NCBI GenBank assembly: GCA_033439255.1
Contig: JAVRDV010000018.1
Location: 124,001 to 188,000 of the forward strand
DNA from: Hericium rajendrae
Lineage: Eukaryota > Basidiomycota > Agaricomycetes > Russulales > Hericiaceae
DNA length: 64,000 bases
Reading direction: 5' to 3'
Below the pieces are notes generated by a model, which worked only from the letters and a program-made list of their open reading frames with translations, was not told the origin of the DNA and did no database searches. Within the stretch, counting starts at the first letter, position 1. Each line of letters begins with the position of its first letter. Positions 43,545 through 55,584 of the stretch are shown in pieces. The position numbers and the translations under genes are program-made.

Positions 43545-46212
43545 TCACGTTAAATCAATAACATCGTTACTAGTTATGTCCGGCATTGCTGTCGATCTGC
43601 TAGAATGTCCATAAGACTTGCTGTTAGCCAATCTTGAAGCATTCGCAGCCCTTGAGCGTGCGACTGGGCGAGGGGTTATATTTTGTCGACGCATAGGACG
43701 GGTATGGCTGGTATCTGAGTCGCTCGATAACTCGATGACAGTAGCCACCATGTCCTTCGCTTTCGGAACAGATGGAAGGCATGTCTTATTGGTGTGTGCA
43801 GAAATAGGCGGATGCGATGACTGTGATGCCAGGATTTGAGTGGACGATAAGTCACTTATCGAGCTTCGTGTTTCAACCCTTTGCTGAGACATGGAAGTCT
43901 TCACAGGAGAAGCATGCTCTGTGCGATGCCGGGCTGTCTTATGAGGACTCCGAGCAATAGTAGGTGAAATAGAACCGGATGACTTTCTCCGACGCCTGTC
44001 AGACGAAACTCGATCAACGGGTCCTTTCACGGGTGGAAGGAAAGTGGGAAAGGAAGGCGGGTGCACGGGCAGGGTATGAGACTCGTCGTCAGTAGGACCT
44101 GATTCCAGAAGCATTGGAAAAGGGCGCAAGTTCACTTTTCTACGCATAGATTGTGAATCTTTTGGTGTATCTCCTAACGTACCCTCCAATGAAGGTAATG
44201 CCGGCAAAGTGTCTTCATCCGAGCTGAGGTCATACGCCGCGACAGAGGATTCTGTGCTCCATGCTCCCCTTTTCTGCACAGCAAAGCCAGTAAAGTTGCT
44301 TGAACGGCCTGCGTTCGGATGAGAATTGGCACATGATGATGCCGTAGAACCCACTGCAGGTAACTTATTTCTTGTTGTGGATTTAATGATGGTCTTGACA
44401 GCAGCATTGGGAGGGATGACCTCTTCTGATTCACTATATGAAATCTTGCTTCCATCGCCATCTGGTCCCTGTACCTGCGCAGTGGTCACTTCCTTTCGTC
44501 CCTCCCCATTCGGCTCGGTACCAGTTCTTTTCCGTATTTTTGTATTTTGTTTCTTCTGCTGAAACTCTCTGACTAAATCCGGACGTACGAGCTCCACCAT
44601 GCAACCAGGCATCCACATCCGAAGATGAGTATAAGGATTGGTGATCTGTTTGTCCTTTCTTCCGACCAGCTCTTCGTCTGTGTCTTCTTCAGAAGCGTAG
44701 ACGTCATACGTTGTATCTGCGGGCTTCCGAATACCTTGTATACCGGCTTCCGAAAGGCGCACCAATTGCGCAGGTGCGATTTCCAGGCGATACTCAAGCA
44801 GGCCATCAGTAGAGGCATGCGTTCGTGTGGAGTGAATTTTGACAATCAATTCTTCATCGTCTTCATCGTCTTCACCCACAGCCTTGAGATCCATGGACGA
44901 GAAATGTTTTGTCAGCATTTTCGAGGGGGTTCCGATCACGGCTGGACAGTCTGGCCTCCTTTGCTTCGACGGTGTCCCGAGCAGATCATCATGAATGTTC
45001 CCATTCCCAGACTTCTCAGATTCTAGTACAGCGCGGCGTAGGATACGCAAGACGGCGCATGGCCAAAGCACGGTGCGGAAGCGCTTTATGATAATGTCCT
45101 TCAAGCCCCACTCGAAGTGGACTTCGCAGAGGTGTGCAAGCTTGCCAAGATCTGGTTCACGTTCCCATGTTGGGTGTGTATGCGTGCGCTTCGCGCCGAC
45201 GTCATTCTCAGAGGTGATGGGGTTTGCATAGGAAAGTAAAACCTTGACGTCTGGGAAGTCATCCGAGACTGCTTTTGCCAGACTCGGCTTTTTGGAGCCT
45301 ATGTGACCTTTCGAGTTCGTGCGTAGTTCCTTGCGCAGTTCCTCTCGCCAAAGGTCGAGAAATGTGGGCAATTGATCTTCAGGCATCGCGGGAGACCAGC
45401 CTGGTGATAGTCGCCACCACTCAGGAGACCAATGAGGACCATACCGCCTCTAGTGAGTTGCACAGAAGGATCGGAAGTGAATGACTTTGATCTGTAGACA
45501 GCCGTGTGGTTCCCGTCATCCCTGCCGGCAGAGTTCTTGATCACATGCATTCGGTTTCCGGTAAGTGCTGTGCTGGGGCTAAAGAGGCAACATGAGTTCA
45601 CTCCTTCTGAAATCATACTGAAAAGCTTACTTGCGAATAACTATTTTCGCACCAAAGAGAAAGGTGTCCACATCATCGGAGAGAATCGCGTCGATAATAT
45701 CTATATTATTGAGATATGCTAGCTCAGCTTCAGCTTCGCCAGGAGCCTGACGAATATAAGTTTACAATGATATCGACCATCAAGTATGCGTACCATTCTC
45801 CATTCGAAACCAAATGCTTCTATCATATTCTTCATACCGTCTACAAGCCAATGATGTTTTCTGTTGATCCGTTTACCTCTCTTCACGCTTGGGCGTTTAG
45901 GACCGTCAAAGACGAAAAGAGGCAAGAATGGCGTGCTCATCAACCGCGAACAGCGAAAGAAGAGGGTCCGCAACTCAGGATTTTCACCCTCTCGTCCATA
46001 TGCGGCATGAAAGAACCAGATTGATGCATCAATTCCGATCCGCAAGCCTCGCGCACCGCTAGGATTGGCCTGAAACCCGTGAATCACAGACAAATGAGTT
46101 AGGGAGTGCGTCTCTGCTGTTGGTCGCAGAATCTGCAAAGATCATAAACCTATAAGTTCCCACCCATATCATAGAAAGGAGTACTGACATCCCAAAGTCC
46201 CGGCACGCCCAT
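43545..46212 (-). CDS. Rad2/XPG-family Holliday-junction resolvase (GEN1/YEN1-like), apparently damaged
   Basis: GEN1/Yen1 cut Holliday junctions in the nucleus. Exons on the minus strand: 46,212-46,189, 46,132-45,794, 45,746-45,631, then 45,578 onward; the introns keep frame. MGVPGLW and GIDASIWFFHAAY mark the XPG N-region. APGEAEAELAYL with SDDVDTF (residues about 122-149) is the XPG I-region with its acidic metal ligands. LLSGGDYHQAG near 212-220 carries the last catalytic Asp. Just after this, near 45,390, the frame changes without room for an intron, and the next frame resumes at LPTFLDLWREEL, so about 30-40 residues expected for the helix-two-turn-helix DNA-contact region (a GCG...A...GFG pattern) are missing. 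The rest, including an acidic region and a Ser-rich tail, is open to 43,545. This is either a pseudogene or a sequence error. A MITE lies about 60 bp upstream of the ATG. Confidence 0.8.
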
Positions 46213-46269
46213 ACTCGTCAAGCACGGTCAATTAGTCCTTTGCGAAATGTTAGTGCTGAATCGTAGAAT

Positions 46270-47190
46270 CGGGTCATGTCCGGGTTTTTTCCCGGACCCG
46301 GACAGTCCGGATCCGGGTTTTCGGCCGTTTCCGGACGTCCGGGAGAAAAACCCGCTGGAGAGCGTTCCGGACTAGGGCTCTGTGTAGAACTCCCCACAGA
46401 GTTTCTCACGCATTTTAAACAAAATGTGTTTTAAACGCGGTGTTTTAAACAGAGTTTCTAACTACCACAGTGTAATACGTAAAGATGCACCAAACCCGAC
46501 AGAATTAGCCATCAAATCTGTTCTGCTCCACCCAAGGATCGTCAGATATGTCTCCGTGTGTTGAGGATACTGTATGCCCGACTCAGGAAGAAGGACATCA
46601 GAGTGGCCGATACAGACTTTGACGGCAGCATCCCTGATCTATGAATGGCCTTGCCTTCGCATCGCCGGCGCTGAGGACAATATTGAGGCCTGAGAATCGG
46701 CAGTCAGAAATCAAGAAACAATTCCTGATTTGTGGTGCATGCTCTGAGCCTCACCAGTTGGCCGCTCCGTGACTTTAAATCACCATACATCCCTCCCAAT
46801 GCACTAAATGATCATCACCGGGATTGCGCATGAGCCTGCATGAACTCGAGGGCCACCGCCATGTTGATGTAGTCAATGCCGCCCTCCCCAAGCCTCCCCC
46901 GATGGTTCTCCGAGCCTCTTACATAATACACTGAGCGATGTTTCTAACACCTCAAAATATGGTACCCTCGGCAAATAGGTGTTTATAACGTGTTTATAAC
47001 GCCTTGTTAGAAACTGAGCTTCAAACAAACACTTCTACACGGAGCCCTATTCCGGACATGGAAGTCCGCATTTTTTCTCGAACGTGGACGCAGACGCGGA
47101 CATCAAAAATCTGGACGTGGACGTCTGCGTTTTTGTCCGGAGGGTCCCCTGATAAACGTGACCCTAGAGTCCACATTTTCTGTCGGACGG
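46270..47190. mobile_element. MITE-like non-autonomous DNA transposon with CCGGAC-rich inverted termini
   Basis: The left end (about 46,270-46,460) and the inverted right end (47,190-46,930) share TCCGGA, TAGGGCTC, GTGTAGAA and TTTCTAAC in the same order, about 185 bp each. Both outer parts contain clusters of short palindromic CCGGAC/GTCCGG motifs and T-runs. The interior (46,500-46,920) has no open frame of note. Boundaries are approximate and no target duplication was fixed. Related CCGGAC/CCAGAC clusters lie at 55,880-56,070, 57,000-57,125 and 21,165-21,310. Confidence 0.7.
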
Positions 47191-47511
47191 TGGCACGACC
47201 TGTTTGCAAGGGGCATCTGGGATCAGAATTCACTAAAATGACTACCCTCAAGCACAGGACCCCGTAAGACCACTACCATGACTATAAATGGAAAGATGTC
47301 GTAGCCAGTGACGTAAATATTCCTCGAGCTTTAGAGTCACCATCGAAGTACGATGTATCTGTACCATAATTACACTGTGCAGAATAATGATTAGTTGCTA
47401 TAAAATGGATATGTGGAATGAGGTATAAAGGTCTAGAACTATAGTGCAAGGATTGAGTATGGTCCATTATTGCAAGGCTTTTAGCTTTAGGAGAAAGATA
47501 GAGTATGGAAT

Positions 47512-50500
47512 TTACTTCGACTTTGGCCACTTTGAGGTAGTAGGAGCATTGGAATTCTTGCAGGGACAAGATGGAGCTTTGCACTTCAAAGGAGCGAGTG
47601 GTGGCACTGGTGTCATTTGGCATCCCGTGAATGGAAGGATGACGGAGATATCACTGAACAGGACCGTGAAGACTTGATCCTTCACGATCCTGGAGAACTC
47701 CTTGCTCGATAGGATGAGCTTCACATTGAGGTCGTGGTCAAGGCCTTGCAGAGCATGCTTGAGAGTGTCCCAGTGGTGGGGATGGCTCGCTCGAATATGG
47801 TCATACATCGCGTACTTCCAGAAGGTCGGTGTTAGCTTCGAGAGCGGATCAGGACCACAGAGTGAGCACAAAATTGGTATGTTTGTTGACGCTGTTCATT
47901 CAGATGACACCAAAGCCATGTTGTACTTGAAAGGATGCTGATGAGGACAGTTTGTAACAGTTTGAAAAGACTTGGAAGTCATCTTCTTCAACGCAATACT
48001 GCAACCTTTCGACCACAGAATCCACATGCCATGTTGGGAACAACCTTAATAAAAATGAGGCCATGAGAATGAGCAGATAGTATAGAAGTTGAATGTGCAC
48101 CTGCTCTCTTAAACCAGGCTCAACTATCCCTACGAGGGCATGCAGTATGTGAATTCCGATGTGCGTGCAAGCTTGGTCTTGTGCGATCAGTACACCACAC
48201 TGATAGCAAGCAACCTTGCTGGTGTCCGAACCATTTCGCTCTGCAAGGATTTGAGTAGCACTACCAATGAGAAAGCATTGAGAGCCTTTTATATTGAGAA
48301 CATCACTGTCAGTACAAAACAGGAATTAGAGGGAGTAGGATGTGCACACCTTCACTGTCCCGATATGATAAAGTGTCACTGTCGCCGTACTTTGTCAGCT
48401 TCATTAACAATTCTGTGGGATCTGTAGCAGCGTAGAGCATGTTGACAAGCTCTAAATAATCATCGTGATTTACAGCCCATGTGTGATCAACTTGCTTTGC
48501 ATCTAGGGTTCCTCTCACTTCAGCAGGAAGGGCTGAGATGGGCTGAGATTCGGCTGTAATGGGATAGAGAAGATTGCCTGTGATACAAACTAGATGATCT
48601 TTACACGAGGTCATCTCTTGAGCTTGAGAGGAGGCTGCTAAAGCAGATGCTGGCAAAACATTTGCAAAGTTTCCTGTCCAAGCCCATTTGCGTGACCATA
48701 ACAGTGGTGCAGCCAGCTCGCTCGACGAATCAAAAATGGCCAACAATGAAGGAAGCTCTATATCTGTGATAAGGACTTCCCTCATAGTGAGGACCTGCGC
48801 TGTGAGCTGAATATCTGATCCAGATGCTTGACTGAGATCTTAAAAATCAATCTTCGTAAGTCGACTCCCCTTTCGGTCAATTGTGCTAACTTTCATGAGG
48901 ACCATGGCGACTGAATCCTGTAGATGTATAGGGCAGATTGCTAGGTCACCTGTGAGAAAGGCCTTCTTGCTGCAAAAGCTATCATTGCTAGGGTCAAATT
49001 TTCACCAATCCTTGGAATAGCAGTGCACCCGAAGCAAGCGATCAACAGACAATCTTGAGTAGTCTGAGTGAAAGAGGGAGCTTAGAATAGATGCTTTATG
49101 GAGAGATTTCTTTTTTCCTGTATCCAGCATACATTCAATCCAATCATGGTTCTCTAATTGTGAGCTTGACACTACACCCTGAGAGTCAGGCTCACCCAGC
49201 AAGTCATCGAGCTTGATGCTACCAGGAGGATGAGCTTCTTTGACTTCTATATGCATTGTTGTGGGTCCTGAATTCTCTGCTATCAGAGAGCGATCAGGCT
49301 CCGAGCTGGAAATGCCAGGATATGTATTGCCTCCAAATGGACACATGAAGTCAATTCCAGTAGCTGAGAGTGTTGTCACAAAATCGAAGTGAATTCCATA
49401 CGCATGCAGGTAGTTTGATGCATCAATTCTTCCTGAATTCCAGACTGTAGTTAAGTAGACATTTTGAACAAAGAGATCACCCTTGAAGTATGTCGGGTTC
49501 ACATGATCCACCCCTTCACTTCCCGAATATGAGGTTCTCTGATGGCCATGATTCCAATCTGGGTGACGACTGTAGATTGCAATGCAGTCCGCAGATGTTG
49601 AAAGCCGGTCACAGAGCTGCAGGGTATCACAATTGCAATCATGGCACATCTCACACTTCGCAAAAGATCTCTTCGAGCTGATCTGAACCAAGCTGATAAA
49701 GATAGAATGGTTTTGTCAGATCGAGAAGAGACTGCTGTGCGATGCATACAAATGCTGCTTTTATGAGGGCTTGCGTGTCACTATATAATTGGCCAGTCAT
49801 GAAAGATGACTTATGTCGGGAGAAGAGGGTGAAGCACATGTGTGCATATGTGGACAAGGATCGCAGCTGGTCTGACAATGAAAACATTGGGTTTATGAAT
49901 GCCTGAAGAAGTGATTTCCACAGCTTTGCAATGACATTGATAGCACACATGTCGGACTGGCTGGATGGATCGAGAGATGACAAATCCATATCTGCAAGTG
50001 TAGATAGCACAATGAGTAGACGGACTGCATGCGGAACATCTTGGTGATCCTTCGGATCAATTCACATTGCAACGCTCTTTTCATTCTGACCAGGAATGCA
50101 AGAAAGGTGCCTTGCTAGCATGTTCCAATTGACAATGGTATCATTAATTAGCATGCCATCCTTGCTGCAAAGTAAGGTAGCAGCCCCTATAAGCACCCAT
50201 GCCAACAGTCAGTTTTTGCTTTGCAGGGCATGACAGAAAAGCAATCTCGTACGCTTTAAGATATGCTTTGGGTCTGGGCACATCACAATTTTGTCCATGC
50301 TGCAATTGAGATTCAAGTCCTCCAATGTCAATAATAGGGAATATAATGGCTTGGCTCCTTGGAATCTACTATCCATGAGGACTCGAAACATAGCACCTCT
50401 GAATGTCGCATCACCATCTGTTGAAACAATCCAAAGCGGGCCTGGACCATGTGCTTTCCATTGCTTGATCAGCAAGTGGACGATGACAGCAAACTCCTCT

Positions 50501-52003
50501 GACGTTTCTGACTTGCATGTGCCTGATGCCATGATGAGAATGGGCTCATACCGCTCTTGTCCGAACACACCAACTGCGGCGACCATAGACTCCTGAGCAT
50601 AATGGCATGATGGTTCAGCGCCATGCACTGCCTCGACAATTTTGAGGATCGAATTCAGGTCTGTCATTGCAAGATCGAGTCCTTCATTGTGTTCACAACA
50701 AAACCCGACAATTTGATTTGTAGATTTCCACCATCGAGCATGCTGATTCAGTGCTAGACCATCGATCATCAAGGCAAAACCACGCATCATCCTCTTAACA
50801 GGGACAGAGACAGCTTGAGTGCAGGAAATAATGTTTTGAGCAATTTCTGATGCTTTGGGATGTGACAAGCATGGAACAATGGTGGGTGATAACATGCGAT
50901 TTTGGACCGTAGTGGCAGAAGGTAAGCCAAAGGCCTTAGAGAGCGCGAACAAGCCCTTTCGGCCTGAAAGATGTCGAAGAAGCCATGCTAGATCAAAGTC
51001 AAACTCATCAAAACCATGGACCTTGTAGACACCCTCAACTGCCTGTTCAATGTGGGACAGGATAGCATGGGGACTCATTCCCTCTTTGAGTGCAAGGTTG
51101 AGCAGTTGACGAATGCGCTTCACGTCTTTTGTCGCAATTGCCATTATCAATCGCTTGTAGTTATCAATGTGAATGATCAAGTGATGTACTCTTAGAGCCT
51201 GGTTATTAGCCTAAGAAGCCCGGTCAGTCTCTTGTATAATTTCTTATGACAGAAAGTGGCCTAACCTGTATTTTCAACCAGGCAATCTCCTCTGCTTTCT
51301 GGTCCAGCTTTGCAACAAGTTGAGCATGGCTGAGCCATTTATATGGCCAATGTCCTGTCTCCGTGGCTTGCACTCACAGGTCAGCCAGATGAATCGCCTG
51401 TGGAGCCTGGAGAAGTCGGCATACATGGCAAGCATTTAATTGGTCCTTCCACTGTGTGCAGCAATCCGATCTTATCAATATGCAGATTCCTCCATGGTCA
51501 CTGCTCTTGAAACCAGCCAGGCAGAATCCAAGGGTTCCATCGTGATCTTCAAAGATCTGCCATGGGAACATTGTGAAGACCGACCCTACATGCCATTCGA
51601 GCAGGACGCCATTGCAGACATCCATTTCACCCCTGTCTGAGCCACTCACTTCACTTCTCGTCTCAGACTCTGCTCCATCATCTTCATCTCCAGACAGGTA
51701 AGGCTTGTTGCCATTTTGGACTGGCTTAGATGCTGATCTCCATGGAATATGAGCTGGATGAAGTGAAGCACTGTCTGCAGTAGACAAAAGGCCTTGAACT
51801 CGGAGAGAGCTGGTGAAGTTCCCTTCTGACAGAGCTCGAATCGAGGGCAGGGAATGCTGTGGAGTCAGTGGAATTGTTCTAATGGCCGGAAGTGAGTGCT
51901 GTTGCTCATGGCTGGCTACCACTGTCGGTGCTGACATCTGCTGTTGCTTTCCTAGCTTCCTCTGCTGTGCCTTGCACTTCTTGCTGTCGCAACATCTGAA
52001 AAA
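47512..52003 (-). CDS. Large DNA-transposon protein of a widespread agaricomycete family (P-element/THAP9-like core)
   Basis: Multi-exon minus-strand gene. It begins after TTTTTCAG near 51,998 with a Cys-rich start (CCDSKKCK), then a Ser-rich region to 51,374; a short coiled-coil exon (LVAKLDQKAEEIAWLKIQ); and exon 51,180-50,209 with FALMIDGLALNQHARW, WIVSTDGD and MCPDPKHILKR. Further coding is at 50,010-49,651 and 49,691-49,002 (VWNSGRI, MCPFGGNTYPGI), 48,785-48,309, and a C-terminal zinc-binding end (CGFCG, CSLCGPDP, FWKYAMYDHI) near 48,030-47,512. The MIDG...DGDA...DxKH spacing resembles RNase H-fold transposases of the P/THAP9 type, and I recognise the domain order from many agaricomycete hypothetical proteins; assignment to the P superfamily is inference. 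Several frame breaks make this copy probably inactive. Confidence 0.7.
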
Positions 52004-52009
52004 TGTACC

Positions 52010-52235
52010 AGTGCTATATTGCTTTATATAATCTATATAGAAGCTATAGCTCCATAGCAATCCCCTTTTATATATAGAACTTCATAGCTACAGAGCAGTC
52101 TATGATAAGCTATATAGTCAGATAGGATTGCTATGCCCTGCTATGATAGCTATGATAGCTATCAGAGTATAAGGCATAGCTATGGTAGCTATAAAGGCTA
52201 TGTCACTTATACTATGTATGTATATTATCATATCA
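52010..52235 (-). repeat. CTATAG-rich tract within the transposase leader
   Basis: AGCTATAG/CATAGCTAT motifs. On the minus strand it ends ACATTTTTCAG/ATGTTGC, directly before the first Cys-rich coding block. This is the clearest evidence that the terminal motif of such tracts is a 3' splice site. Confidence 0.7.
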
Positions 52236-52249
52236 TATTTAGCTTAATA

Positions 52250-52800
52250 GGATTGCTATCTATTTAATATCATCTCTAAGTAATATATTGCCTCACAATG
52301 CTATAAAAACATTTGAATTATCTGAATTGTTTTATAGGCTTCACAATCATTATATCTTAGATAAACAAAACATCGAAAATTTAAACACATATCATTTTAT
52401 CAAGAGAGACTAATATACAACAAAACTACATTATACTATAAAGTTAGAGAGTCTTAATTATAACATAGACTAGACTAGATTAGATAAAAGATACAACTCA
52501 AAGACTTACTCTGCAAAGGTAATAAAAAGCGAAAATGAAACCCTAAAGTCAACAATTGATTGTAAGTAAACAATAAGAGGAAGAACATTACATATAAGAC
52601 TTACCAAGAGAAGAAAAAGCGAAAATTTTGAAGTCTACAAAAATAAAAGATAAGTATAAGTATTAATTAACAACATAACAAGATGAGGACTTACCAAATA
52701 TAAAGAGTTGAAGAAGGAGAGAGAGGAGAGAAGGACAAAAGACGAGAGATGGTAGTGGTAGGGAAGAGAGAGAGGACGTGTGTCGTGCATGCCTTATATA
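52250..52800 (-). promoter_or_regulatory. TATATAA promoter with splice-ladder leader, copy 3
   Basis: On the minus strand TATATAA (52,800-52,794) is followed by CCTCTCTCTCTTCCC and then three donor-like GTAAGTC sites near 52,696, 52,604 and 52,513. The last two each follow an ATTTTCGCTTTTT block, with TTTTGTAG, CTTTAG and TTTGCAG acceptors between. AT-rich sequence separates this from the CTATAG tract. Confidence 0.65.
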
Positions 52801-53029
52801 GGCGAGCACGTCGGAGCCCGAATTACAGCTGGCCGGTGGTTGCCGGGTGCTGCAGCAGAGGCTGCTGCTTTAGATCTCACTAAGGTAGACAGGATGCTCA
52901 AGACCGTACAGTAGCGTAGACACATATCTGGCTCATTCATAGTTTAGAGACAATAATTTTATACATACCTCTTTTTTCTTGAATTTTATAACATTTGATT
53001 TGATTTGTTGGACTCAAAACTACGAGCCG

Positions 53030-53276
53030 TGCGAGTCGAGTGCTATTGGCTGCACTCAATGTGCGACTTGACACGTCTCTTCTCTCCATCTTCCACCTTG
53101 TCTCCCCTTGTCTCTCCTCGTCTCCCCTCTTCCTTTATGCAAGCAATGCACGGTGCCGATCAACATTCGGAAGGATCAGCAGGAGGGTCGCGGGCCTTCA
53201 GGTAAGTAAATACTATCGTCTCTTTTGTCTTCATGCTAATCAAATGAGTATTGCTCGTTGCAAATGAGCGATACTC
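53030..53276 (+). other. Intron-hairpin leader module h5, divergent from the transposase
   Basis: The leader from about 52,960 is CT-rich (CTTGTCTCCCCTTGTCTC near 53,096). A GTAAGT donor at 53,212, CTAAT at 53,236 and an AG at 53,247-53,248 define a 37 nt candidate intron, the shortest of the family. The hairpin 53,246-53,276 has arms GAGTATTGCTCG and TGAGCGATACTC with two wobble-type pairs. It is transcribed away from the transposase promoter at 52,800. Confidence 0.6.
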
Positions 53277-54355
53277 GTGTCGTTACACGATCAACCCACG
53301 TGCCCCCACCATACGAGCCCACCCCATGCTGCTCCCTCAACAACGCCATCGTCGATGCCGATGTCGGGTCTCATTGTCATGGCAATGAGGCCCGACTAAA
53401 TGTCATACGACGTGCTCGCCCTCTACTGCAACACCAACCCACAGGCCCTGGTCCCACTTCCACTCCCATCCCCGACTCGCTCTCACCTCCCACTGCCAGC
53501 AGAGATGCATGCACGTGGCCCTGCCAGCGTGCTTGGGCCACGTGCGCTGGCAAGTCCACACGCATGGCCGCGAATGATCGCCAGTGCATCCACGCCTGCG
53601 CACGCTGCGCGGGCAGCTGCGGGCAATGCAAGGTGGTGGACGGCCGTGCCAGCACATGCATCCGCGTGCTGGCAGCTGTGGACGACTTGGCCAGCTTGTG
53701 CACGTGCAGGGCTACTCGTGGCTGCAGGCGACCCCAATGGTCGCAGACTGTCCTGCCAGCCCATGCACAGCGCAGGCAGCCATGCATGGCCCCGCTAGCT
53801 CACGGGCTGTCACGCACGTCCCGCCCTGCCCTCGCCCTGCCCTGCCCTGCCCTCGCATGGTTGCAGATGACTGCGTCACCACGTATGCACACTCACGCAT
53901 GGCGAGCGCCACCGCGTGCCTTGCCAACGCGTGGGTGGTCGCTCGCTGCCACGCCCTCGCCTTTTTGTGGCCGCGCGTCACCTGCACACGGCCATGGATG
54001 ACTGCGCCACACACGCATAGCACAGGCAGCCATGCACGGCCCTGCCAGTATGCGGGCTGTCATGCACGGCTCCCCTGCATATGGCCACAGATGACCGTGC
54101 CAGTGCGCGTAAGCACGCATAGCGAGATAGCCGCACACGGCACTGTCTGCATGTCCGAGGCCACACAGGCCTCACGCACGTCGGCGACGGCATGTGTGGG
54201 CAGCTGCGGGCAGTCCCATCTGCATGCATAAGGCCCTGCACACCGGCAACAGCATGGTGATGGCACATGGAGCCATGCATGTCGGCGACGGCATGGGCAT
54301 GGCAGTTCCGACGATAGGTGCCATGTCGTCTGCGCATGCCCTTGTATGTGCATGC
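53277..54355 (+). repeat. GC-rich, stop-poor body of hairpin module h5
   Basis: About 1.08 kb with a mix of CpG-rich and TpG-rich segments, repeated phrases such as CACGGCCCTGCCAG and GGCAGCCATGCATGGC, and long frames on both strands. Products are Ala/His/Cys/Arg-rich with no domain. It is intermediate in CpG content between the 5 kb and 20 kb bodies. Confidence 0.55.
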
Positions 54356-54439
54356 GAGATCTCTAATTAGGAACTTAGATACTTGAGTAAAATAGTAGAC
54401 TACTTGTAATGTCTTGTTCTGTAAATTAAAAAAAATTCC

Positions 54440-54690
54440 TCAGTGTCTAGCTCATTGAACATAGCCAGTATAATAAACATAGGAGCCATAGCTCCCCTTA
54501 CTAAGTAGTATAGCTCTATATATCTAATACTACTAGCTATAGAGGCTATATATTTTACACTCCTTGCTATGGAGGCTATGATAGTTGTCATAGCTCTATA
54601 TAGCTTGACAAGTCAAAACTATAGACTCCATAGCTCACCTATAGAACTCATAGTTTGACCCTTTGCTATATAAAAATCAGATTTTTCAGA
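54440..54690 (+). repeat. CTATAG-rich tract, plus orientation
   Basis: AGCTATAGAGGCTATATA-type motifs ending with CAGATTTTTCAGATG near 54,676-54,690, an acceptor-like end identical in style to that at 52,000. Confidence 0.65.
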
Positions 54691-55070
54691 TGAATGCAAG
54701 GTGAGTGCATGCCTCGAATGCTGCGTTATATTGATAGTGACTCCACATAGATCACATGGAGTAGGAATGAAGGCTGTTGCACTCCTGATCATTGCCGGCA
54801 AGGTTGAGGTGTGGAGCAATCCTAGGTGTGCATTCTCGGTGGCACTGCATGGCCCAAACGTCCATTCTACTAGCTGAACACATACAAATCGGAACCTATC
54901 CTGCAGACTAAAGTCTGGGTCATAGAATTCAACCTCCTAAAAGTCTGTATCATTGTCAGTACTGCTTTCTGAGCCACTATCTGTGTCGAAAGAGTCATTT
55001 ATGATATCAATAGAATCTGAGCCTGGAGAAGAATGAAAACAGAGTACGATAGGGCTGCAGTGATCATTCA
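54625..55070 (-). pseudogene. Remnant of a transposon protein gene
   Basis: Minus-strand coding-like pieces: an acidic Ser/Asp-rich segment (DSFDTDSGSESSTDNDTD) near 55,000; FRFVCVQLVEWTFGPCSATE near 54,870; and a possible C2H2-like piece CDLCGVTINITQHSRH near 54,745. Interrupted, with no complete frame. The source element is not identified. Another weak minus-strand frame closes at 55,080 (CRHCETLAPWD). Confidence 0.4.
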
Positions 55071-55584
55071 TCTATACGCTTAATCCCATGGCGCAAGAGT
55101 TTCGCAGTGTCGACATGGTCTGTTGAATAGCGTGATGTGATATTGAGTATGGGCACGTACACGCACCACACCATAGCACTGGATATTGGAATGATATGCG
55201 AATAGCTTCAAAACAGTGAAAGCACAAATCATAAAAATATTCATATGTACTCTACACATGTAGTAGACTAGGATAGACATGAAATTGAACCACTTTGTAA
55301 GAGCAAGAACAAGTCTCCGAGAGCGATTCACTAAGCAAGACAAGGATAGTGCAGATTGTGGCATTAGCGTCCGGGGTCCTCAATTTTCATGTCATACCAC
55401 CAGATAGTCATTTTAGTGAATTCTGATCTCAGATGCCCCTTGCCTGTTTGAGACAAGAATTTGTGACATATTACTTATATCATCAAACAGAGCTACAACC
55501 CGTGGGTCACAGTGGATTATGTCCGAGTAAGAAAGAAGGATGAAGCTCCTCGCAAAATTTTTGCACACAAATACCTAGACTAGT

